Shown in pieces: positions 58,413 through 64,000 of a stretch of 64,000 nt of DNA. Position 1 is the first letter of the stretch. The number at the start of each line of letters is the position of its first letter. Origin of the DNA: Ruminococcus sp. AF31-8BH (GTDB taxonomy: Bacteria; Bacillota; Clostridia; Lachnospirales; Lachnospiraceae). The position numbers and the translations under genes were made by a program. The DNA is taken from the NCBI RefSeq assembly GCF_003460605.1, contig NZ_QTVN01000002.1:124001-188000 (forward strand). Direction: 5' to 3'. The notes under the pieces were generated by a model. The model was not told the origin of the DNA. It did not search any database and worked only from the letters and a program-made list of their open reading frames with translations.

Positions 58413-59123
58413 ATGATCTTAGAAAGCAAAGAAGCAACGAAAAAATACGGCAGCAAAACCGCTGTCGATCACGTATCCCTGAAGTTAGAATCAGGACTTG
58501 TATACGCTATGCTCGGTCCCAACGGAAGCGGCAAGACCACCTGGATGAAGATGACTGCCGGACTTGTGAAGCCAACCAGCGGCGAGATCCTTTACCAGAA
58601 CCAGCCAATCGGCAAAGAGAGCAAGAAAGAAATCGCCTATATGTCCACAGAACCATACTTCTATAACTGGATGACAGTAGCAGATGTGGGAAACTATTAC
58701 GCCGATTTCTTCGAGGATTTTTCCATGGAAAAGTATCAGCAGATGATCACCCGTATGGAGCTGACCGAGGACATGAAAGCCAAGAAGCTTTCCTCCGGTA
58801 TGATGGCGAAGCTGAAGATCGCCGTGACCATGGCTCGAAAGGCAAAGATCTATCTTCTGGATGAGCCATTAAACGGTATCGACCTTCTTGCAAGAGATGA
58901 AATCATGAAAAGCATTCTGGAAGCGGTTGATCCGGATGTGACTTTGGTGGTTTCCAGCCATCTGGTAGACGAGCTGGAGCGCGTGGCAGACGCAGCCCTT
59001 TTCATGAAGGATGGCCATCTGGTAGAACAGTGCATGGTAGAGGAGCTCCGTATCAGCCGGCACAAATCTGTCGTAGATCTTTATCGTGAAATTTATGGAC
59101 ATGGGGGAGAAGCAGTATGTTAA
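58413..59123 (+). CDS. ABC transporter ATP-binding protein
   Basis: The start is ATG 58413 at good distance from AAGGAG (58398-58403); ATG 58407 is too close. 236 residues: Walker A GPNGSGKTT (about 33-41), a degenerate signature LSSGMMAKLKIA where LSGGQ is normal, Walker B IYLLDEPLNGID, and the H-loop SSHLVDELE. The pattern matches YtrB/BcrA-like exporters that work with one or two membrane subunits. Confidence 0.9.
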   Translation: MILESKEATKKYGSKTAVDHVSLKLESGLVYAMLGPNGSGKTTWMKMTAGLVKPTSGEILYQNQPIGKESKKEIAYMSTEPYFYNWMTVADVGNYYADFFEDFSMEKYQQMITRMELTEDMKAKKLSSGMMAKLKIAVTMARKAKIYLLDEPLNGIDLLARDEIMKSILEAVDPDVTLVVSSHLVDELERVADAALFMKDGHLVEQCMVEELRISRHKSVVDLYREIYGHGGEAVC

Positions 59124-59857
59124 AGTTAATGAAATATGAATTTCGCAAAACCGCATTTTCAAAACTGATCTTATTAAGCATTACTCTTTTATCTGAAATC
59201 GTTTATTTACTGGGAATATTTTTGAAAAAGGATGTGTTCCTTTCCTCTGGGATTATGTTTCTGGTTCTGTGTGCAACTATGGGTATCCTGTACATTGGCC
59301 TGGAAAGCGTAACCGTTTTGCACCGGGATCTGAACACCAAACAGAGCTACATGCTGTTCCTCACTCCCAAAAGCAGCTACCAGATCCTTGGAGCCAAAAT
59401 TCTGGAAAACGGAATCTCCATACTGATCACAGGCGCGTTTTTTGCAGCCCTGGCAGCAATCGATGCAGCTGCCGCGTATTTTTACGTCGGCGGACTAAAG
59501 GAAGTCTGGAATATGGTAAACGATGTTTTGTATGTGAGCATGCATATATCTGTTGATCCTGTCAGCATTGCCTTTGCCTTTTTTACACTTCTGGCAAGCT
59601 GGATCTCCTACATTGTCAGTGCAGATTTTGCCGTAATTTTATCCGCCAGTGTTCTTGCCGGCAAAAAGGCCAGCGGTGTGGTCTCCTTTGTTATTTTTAT
59701 CATCCTTTCCACCCTTCTTGGCATGGGGCTCGACAAAGTTCCTGCTCTGGAAAGCAGGGAACTTACCTTTGCTTTGTACATCGCAGTATCACTGGCAGTA
59801 TCTGTAATTCTTTACCTGATCAGCGGATGGATCATGGAAAAGAAACTGAGCGTATAA
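59117..59857 (+). CDS. ABC transporter permease-like membrane protein
   Basis: A 246-residue protein with about six hydrophobic helices, starting MLKLMKYEFRKTAFSK, typical of ABC-2-type permeases in YtrA-regulated operons. Overlaps the ATPase stop by 7 bases and has GGGGAG upstream. Substrate unknown; resistance to or efflux of envelope-active peptides is a possibility by analogy. Confidence 0.85.
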   Translation: MLKLMKYEFRKTAFSKLILLSITLLSEIVYLLGIFLKKDVFLSSGIMFLVLCATMGILYIGLESVTVLHRDLNTKQSYMLFLTPKSSYQILGAKILENGISILITGAFFAALAAIDAAAAYFYVGGLKEVWNMVNDVLYVSMHISVDPVSIAFAFFTLLASWISYIVSADFAVILSASVLAGKKASGVVSFVIFIILSTLLGMGLDKVPALESRELTFALYIAVSLAVSVILYLISGWIMEKKLSV

Positions 59858-59888
59858 AATTTTTTCCGCTTACAGTCATTATATGAAA

Positions 59889-59942
59889 ACAGGGCATTAC
59901 CTGCTTCTTTCATAAGGAGTAAGGAATGCCCTGTAGTTTTTT
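59889..59942 (+). terminator. terminator of the ABC operon
   Basis: ACAGGGCATT and AATGCCCTGT, then AGTTTTTTGC. Confidence 0.85.
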
Positions 59943-59969
59943 GCTTTTTTAATCAGACTTTTTCAAAAG

Positions 59970-60091
59970 ATTAGTACTGACCGCTCTGCTGGCTGCCCTG
60001 TCCTGCGGACATGGAACGCTCCTGCGCCTCGATCATTTTTTTTACTCTACATTCAGAACAACGCAAGATATTTAGTAGGAAAACTTGCATT
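59970..60091 (-). pseudogene. possible C-terminal remnant of a small zinc-ribbon protein
   Basis: On the minus strand a frame reads LRCSECRVKKMIEAQERSMS and ends GSQQSGQY. The CxxC and following basic helix look like the tail of a zinc-ribbon protein; no ribosome binding site is visible. Low confidence. Confidence 0.25.
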
Positions 60092-60165
60092 AAGACACAA
60101 GATATGGTATTTTTCAAATATAAGTACCTTTTAGCACTATAAGAGAAAAAATGGGAGTGGAATCA

Positions 60166-60831
60166 ATGATACATACAGCTTATGACGTAATGAAAGAGTT
60201 TTTAATCACGGATGCAGAGCTTGTTGGACAGTACGGAATCCCTAAAATTCCAAAGACTTTTATCCATCCAGGGAAAAATACTGTAGATTTTGCGGAGAGC
60301 TTTAGCCGAAAAATTAAGAACCACCGGGAACTAGACGTAAATTTCTATGCGGACGATGTACAGTTTCAAAGATTTTGGAATCAGCCAGACAAGTACATGG
60401 AGCATTTGAAATGTTTTCATGCAGTCATTATGCCAGATTTTAGCATATCGATCGGCAAGAACGGAATGCCGTTGGCTATGTGCTTGTGGAATAAATACCG
60501 CAATCATGCACTGGCTCACTACATGGTCCTGAATGATATTCCAGTAATTCCGAACGTAAGCATATTACCAGAATACTGTTGGGACTGGTGCTTTGATGGA
60601 CTGCCGGAGGGAAGCACAGTTGCCTGTTGCACCAATGGAAGAGTAAAGAGCAAGGCAGCACGGTTGGAATTTTGCGTTGGTTTCAAGGAAATGGAACGCA
60701 GATTGAAGCCGCTGCGAGTTATCATTGTTGGAAGAATCCCGGAAGAATTAGAAACAGACACGGAAATTATAAACTTTGAAACCAGGAATCAGAAGATTAA
60801 TAAGGAGGGCGTGAATGGGAACAACGACTGA
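60166..60831 (+). CDS. DUF4417 domain-containing protein
   Basis: The start is ATG 60166 with GGGAG about 8 bases upstream; ATG 60151 lacks a site. The 221-residue protein contains FYADDVQFQRFWNQPD, FHAVIMPDFS, NHALAHYMVLNDIPVIPNVS and a DGLPEGSTVACC turn, the pattern of DUF4417 proteins common on phages and integrative elements of Firmicutes. Biochemical function is unknown. It overlaps the next small gene. Confidence 0.8.
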   Translation: MIHTAYDVMKEFLITDAELVGQYGIPKIPKTFIHPGKNTVDFAESFSRKIKNHRELDVNFYADDVQFQRFWNQPDKYMEHLKCFHAVIMPDFSISIGKNGMPLAMCLWNKYRNHALAHYMVLNDIPVIPNVSILPEYCWDWCFDGLPEGSTVACCTNGRVKSKAARLEFCVGFKEMERRLKPLRVIIVGRIPEELETDTEIINFETRNQKINKEGVNGNND

Positions 60832-60949
60832 TAATTACCAGAGAAAGAAGAAACTTTCCAAGTCACAAATGAAGAGGACGGAACGTTTAGAGAAATCATC
60901 TCACAGAAGATATGGAACACGGAAGAAAGAAGGATTAAATAAATTGTGA
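60815..60949 (+). CDS. small basic protein following DUF4417
   Basis: A 44-residue Lys/Arg-rich protein beginning MGTTTDNYQRKKKLSKSQMK, preceded by AGGAGGG (60802-60808) and overlapping the DUF4417 stop. The ideal ribosome binding site and overlap argue for a real gene. Possibly nucleic-acid binding, from its charge only. Confidence 0.55.
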   Translation: MGTTTDNYQRKKKLSKSQMKRTERLEKSSHRRYGTRKKEGLNKL

Positions 60950-61879
60950 ATTTTGAATCATTCGGAACTTTACGCTATAGAAATATTTGTGCAAAATTAA
61001 AATTTAAGTGGTAACTAGAAAATGCGAGAATTTTTCTGGTTGCCACTTTTTTTCTGGATTTCCTTGATTTTTGGCTGCCAAAATGATGTTGGAATTTGGA
61101 TATCATTTACAAGTTAGTTGTAATTATTGAAGTCTTGAACAGTTGCGACTTTTCCGCCGCCAAAAACCAACCATGGACAGCACCGGGAGCCGATACCACG
61201 CCGAACCGATGAAACATGGAATTTGCCGGGAACGATTGAACACCAGCAAAGCCGACCGTCAGCCGTAGCCCTGGCAGACCAGAACCAACCGACAACAGAT
61301 AATAGGCAATAGCAACAAGCAACATATAACACAGCGTTAAAATGCAATAATACTCTTGCAAAATAAGCCTTAAATGGCTTGTAACGTATTTAGCCTATAC
61401 TTTATTGACTACGATTATAAAACGCCTTAAAAATGAAAATACAGCGTTATGCAAGCATATCGCAATATAGTTGTACAGCCCTAATTGATATATAGCCCGG
61501 ACAGCTGCGACAGATCACCGGGAAGCCTGGACAAGCTACGCACATAAGCGGACATAATACGCCCATTTACACGGTACGCAAATAAAGCATAGCTGCATAT
61601 AGCTATACAAGACTATTATATACCCATAGCCACAGACAGTCAATAAACCATGCAAGACAATAAAAAGCGTTTTAAGGCTTATAAGTGGCTCAAAATGCAA
61701 ATGCTGCATAAATCCCCATTAACAGCATAAAAAGCCATTTACTGATAAAAAAGCGCATTAATTGATTGACTTATTATATTAACTTTGCAAGGTGTATCTG
61801 GTAGAATGCCAAAAACCGCTTGCAAGCCGTGAACGTGCCGCCTATCTGGAAACCGGGAAGCAGAAAAAGAGCAGTGTTT
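60950..61879. other. long non-coding AT-rich stretch with short repeats
   Basis: About 930 bases without a supported gene. A terminator-like hairpin lies at 61006-61052 (AAGTGGTAAC...GGTTGCCACTT, T-run). Short repeats include ATAAGCCTTAAA (61363-61374) and its inverse TTTAAGGCTTAT (61671-61682), CGCCTTAAAAATG, ACAGCGTTA (twice) and several AGCTGCATA/TATAGC words. The composition differs from the flanks. It could be an origin, transfer site or element end; nothing proves this. Confidence 0.4.
61006..61052 (+). terminator. terminator after the DUF4417 gene pair
   Basis: AAGTGGTAAC(T)AGAAAA pairs with TTTTTCTGGTTGCCACTT, followed by T7. Confidence 0.65.
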
Positions 61880-62260
61880 TTACTGCTCTAAATAATTTAC
61901 ATTTATAACATGGGGCAAGTCCCGGAAAAACTCGGAAAAACCGCCGTCAGTAATATTATACTGGTGGTCAGACGTTGGAATCATGCGGCCATCTTTTATC
62001 TCCATGCAGGACAGTTGCAAATGATCCGCTTTTTTAGTTGATCTGTGCAATGCATACCGCATAAAAGAAACCGCCCCAGACTGACAGCGAACCGGCGGCA
62101 AGTCATACCAGATCAGCGGAACAGCACCGAAAGAAACAGCATCAAACACTTGTCTAGCGTCCTTTTTTGCGGTTTCTTCGATTTTGTCAACTTCGGAAAA
62201 ATCACCGCTTTTTATAGCGGCGATTGTCTGTGCTTGTGTTGCTTTCTTGATTGTTACCAT
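61880..62260 (-). CDS. hypothetical mobile-element protein
   Basis: A 126-residue protein, MVTIKKATQAQTIAAIKSGD at the N-terminus, no membrane segment. An excellent site (TAGGAGGTG) lies just before the ATG. Second gene of a leftward pair. Not recognised; the pairing with a small HTH gene on the other strand suggests phage or integrative-element cargo. Confidence 0.5.
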   Translation of the reverse strand: MVTIKKATQAQTIAAIKSGDFSEVDKIEETAKKDARQVFDAVSFGAVPLIWYDLPPVRCQSGAVSFMRYALHRSTKKADHLQLSCMEIKDGRMIPTSDHQYNITDGGFSEFFRDLPHVINVNYLEQ

Positions 62261-62271
62261 TTACGCACCTC

Positions 62272-62550
62272 CTACAGATCTTTCTTTCTCTTAACGTCAA
62301 TGACTTCATAATCGTTTTCAGAAAGATCCTTTAACATTCTCAATGCTTCCATGGTATTCTCTGGAATATCATAACCATTTTCACGAAGGAGATCAGCGGC
62401 GGTAACAAGATACTGATTTCCATAGCCATACTGAATACTACTTTTTAAAATATGGCCATTTACGACAATCGTTACTGTGTGATAAGTATTTCCATATAAT
62501 TTTTGAAACCATCTGCGGCCTCTAATTACTAATGTTTCGATTTTTTTCAT
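62272..62550 (-). CDS. hypothetical mobile-element protein
   Basis: A 92-residue protein with a beta-rich N-terminal part (YHTVTIVVNGHILKSSIQYG) and a helical C-terminus (AALRENGY-like region, DLSENDYEVIDVKRKK). AAAGGTGA precedes the ATG on the minus strand. 11 bp from the next leftward gene, hence co-transcribed. Not recognised. Confidence 0.5.
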   Translation of the reverse strand: MKKIETLVIRGRRWFQKLYGNTYHTVTIVVNGHILKSSIQYGYGNQYLVTAADLLRENGYDIPENTMEALRMLKDLSENDYEVIDVKRKKDL

Positions 62551-62603
62551 TGTTTTTCACCTTTACCCCTGTTATAATAGGGTTGCCTTTCTTTTTAGTT
62601 TGG

Positions 62604-62644
62604 TGCTGGCTGTTTGTCTCGGTAGGATGCAGCCAGCTTTTTTT
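62604..62644 (+). terminator. hairpin with T-run
   Basis: GCTGGCTG and CAGCCAGC, then TTTTTTTATTT in the rightward direction; no rightward gene precedes it, so it may protect the leftward genes' leader or be antisense. Confidence 0.5.
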
Positions 62645-62852
62645 ATTTAGTTTCCAGAAACTAGAATTTTTCAATTAATCAGTCCGTTTCCTTATGTCCT
62701 CATTGGCTTGAGTGGTTCGGGCGGTTCCGGTTGTTTGTTTCTTTTGTTCTCTGTTGATGGTTATATAATACACTAAATTATAATGTATGTCCATTGACAT
62801 TATACACTAAATTAAAGAGCATGTTGAAAACGGTTTTTGTGCATGTTGTACA

Positions 62853-62882
62853 TTGAAATATAGTGCATAAAAGTGCTATTAT
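62853..62882 (+). promoter_or_regulatory. promoter of the small HTH gene
   Basis: TTGAAA (62853-62858), 18-bp spacer, TATTAT (62877-62882). Confidence 0.6.
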
Positions 62883-62913
62883 ATTTCTATATATAATAAG
62901 AATGTAAGGAGAT

Positions 62914-63171
62914 ATGAAAATGATTAAATATAAACGAAATATAATTGATATGATGGCAGAAAAGGGGATTACAACCTATTTAATAAGAAAAAATAAGATA
63001 TTTACAGAAAGCCAGCTGCAACAGCTCCGCAATGATCGACTTGTCACGCAAGATACACTAAATAAAATATGTACTATATTGGAGTGTCAGCCCGGTTATT
63101 TATTAGAATATCTTCCAGACGAAACAACAAAAGAATTTGAAGAAAAGATATTGACATACATTAATAAATAA
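62914..63171 (+). CDS. small Cro/C1-type HTH repressor (HTH_26-like)
   Basis: An 85-residue protein that is almost only an HTH: IDMMAEKGITTYLIRKNKI, LQQLRNDRLVTQDTLNKICT and CQPGYLLEYLPDE, the pattern of YozG/HTH_26 transcriptional regulators. AAGGAGA lies upstream; ATG 62920 is an alternative start. It faces an operator-like region and probably represses its own promoter and/or the leftward pair. Confidence 0.82.
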   Translation: MKMIKYKRNIIDMMAEKGITTYLIRKNKIFTESQLQQLRNDRLVTQDTLNKICTILECQPGYLLEYLPDETTKEFEEKILTYINK

Positions 63172-63239
63172 TGTATAATAAAGACAGTTAAAGAAAACAA
63201 GCACAGCCCCAGACAGGGAACAGATCAGGAGGGAAGAAA

Positions 63240-63455
63240 ATGACTGGTGAAGAAAGAATCAAACAATTAGTCGAAAAAGGATGGAAAGTAGTAAAGGATG
63301 AAACCACATGGTGTCGTTACGTGGAGCTTGAAAATGAAGTTGCAAGAAAAAGCCGCGATCCGTTTGGAAATTCTACTGGCGAAGACTGGATGCAGACTAT
63401 ACACAGACAGGTTACAATTTACAATGGTGGCGATTGGGAAGAAACAAGAGGATAA
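63240..63455 (+). CDS. small hypothetical mobile-element protein
   Basis: A 71-residue protein (MTGEERIKQLVEKGWKVVKD) with Trp/Glu-rich composition; GGAGGGAA precedes the ATG. Co-oriented with the HTH gene and the next small gene. Not recognised. Confidence 0.5.
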   Translation: MTGEERIKQLVEKGWKVVKDETTWCRYVELENEVARKSRDPFGNSTGEDWMQTIHRQVTIYNGGDWEETRG

Positions 63456-63470
63456 AAGGAGGAAAAGAAC

Positions 63471-63758
63471 ATGGAAATTAAAATTTATTGCAATTACGGA
63501 GTTTTAGGAGCGGAGAAAAGGAAGAAATACACTTTCGGCGGTCCAGATAGCACGGCAAACTGCTTTGATGAACTGATGGTAGAAATACCAGAAGGATGGG
63601 AGCCGTTTAAAAATACCATGGGAAAATTAATGGTAAAGGCTCCATGGGGCTGGGACTACGAAATCAGCGAAGTACTCCAGGGTAACGAAAAGCCCTGTTT
63701 TTATGCACTTGATAAGAACATGAATGGACATAGATGTTATCTTAAAACTATAGATTGA
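63471..63758 (+). CDS. small hypothetical mobile-element protein
   Basis: A 95-residue protein with beta-strand-rich sequence (MEIKIYCNYGVLGAEKRKKY) and Trp-rich middle (KAPWGWDYEI). AAGGAGG lies upstream. Typical of small accessory genes on phages and conjugative elements; not recognised. Confidence 0.5.
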   Translation: MEIKIYCNYGVLGAEKRKKYTFGGPDSTANCFDELMVEIPEGWEPFKNTMGKLMVKAPWGWDYEISEVLQGNEKPCFYALDKNMNGHRCYLKTID

Positions 63759-63790
63759 TTAAGGGAGGTAAATTTAAAAAAACAAATAAA

Positions 63791-63826
63791 TAAAGCCCCA
63801 GGAAATTAATCCCGGGGCTTTTAAAA
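63791..63826 (+). terminator. terminator at the right end
   Basis: AAAGCCCCAGG and CCCGGGGCTTT with a short loop and T-run. Confidence 0.75.
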
Positions 63827-64000
63827 TGCTTATTTATGGCGGCGTAACGACAATCGAGGGGTTAACAGCCCACCGCCGAAGCTGTTAAAATATTAATAGC
63901 ACAGGTTTTTAATTTTTGTCAAGAAAAATATTTTTTATTTTTGGTCTTGACTTTCTGAAAAACTTACAGTAACGTTATTACCAACGATGGTCGCGGGAAC

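Larger units (their letters stand above)
62551..62913. promoter_or_regulatory. divergent control region with operator-like repeats
   Basis: Holds a GCTGGCTG/CAGCCAGC hairpin with T-run (62604-62644); two copies of ATACACTAAATTA (62768-62780, 62802-62814) around the palindrome ATGTCCATTGACAT (62787-62800); and a rightward promoter TTGAAA-18-TATTAT (62853-62882). It separates a leftward gene pair from a rightward HTH gene, the layout of a phage-like genetic switch. Confidence 0.55.

Noticed and set aside
61107..61361. Minus-strand open frames of 77-84 residues
   Set aside because: Overlapping frames without ribosome binding sites in repeat-rich non-coding DNA; hydrophobic but without family resemblance.
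1..64000. CRISPR arrays, rRNA or tRNA genes
   Set aside because: No regularly spaced repeats and no tRNA-like GTTCRANNC/cloverleaf or rRNA stretches were found by reading.

Overview
The window reads as a chromosomal segment of a low-to-mid GC, Gram-positive anaerobe of the Lachnospiraceae (Blautia/Mediterraneibacter-like). This is inferred from SipW-type signal peptidases with TasA-like secreted proteins, a PhoH-YbeY pair, DUF3048 and DUF896 genes, strong GGAGG ribosome binding sites with frequent TTG/GTG starts, and TTGACA/TATAAT promoters with 17-bp spacers. No rRNA, tRNA or CRISPR array was seen.

Bases 1-26,500 form a large cell-surface locus. It opens with the end of a secreted protein, a SipW-type secreted protein and a giant GLUG-repeat protein of about 3,760 residues, all AT-rich. 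Next come two copies of a gene pair for short TasA-like proteins (A1-B1 and A2-B2), separated by mobile-element debris and a Fic-domain gene. B1 is truncated, and A1 carries an in-frame 81-bp insertion. A2-B2 continue into two more TasA-like genes, a SipW-type peptidase, a membrane-anchored McrB-like AAA+ ATPase, a DUF2357/McrC-like protein whose C-terminus is a long coiled coil, and a second SipW-type peptidase. This McrBC-like pair embedded in a fibre-protein operon is the most likely undescribed system here.

Bases 26,500-35,200 are housekeeping: phoH, ybeY, a DUF3048 lipoprotein-like gene, proB, a DUF896 gene, a 5-formyl-THF cyclo-ligase, proA and a wall-anchored beta-helix protein. Bases 35,200-43,800 hold an M14-fold protein that has lost its catalytic residues, a MATE transporter, a stand-alone eutS-eutS-eutP satellite of bacterial microcompartment genes, a Nudix hydrolase, a secreted protein overlapping a double-HTH regulator, and a three-domain secreted protein interrupted by an in-frame stop.

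Bases 43,800-60,000 mix intact genes (AraC regulator, galactokinase, dicarboxylate/amino-acid symporter, TIR-TM-beta-propeller protein, DNA polymerase IV, YitT-family protein, L,D-transpeptidase, HEPN/MNT pair, YtrA-type regulator with an ABC transporter) with relics (HipA, iron alcohol dehydrogenase, AraC, glycosidase-like, MATE). Bases 60,000-64,000 look like the edge of a mobile element: DUF4417, small phage-like genes, a long AT-rich non-coding stretch with short repeats, and a small HTH repressor with an operator-like region. A MITE-like element and its fragments are scattered through the window, one of them inside a coding sequence.
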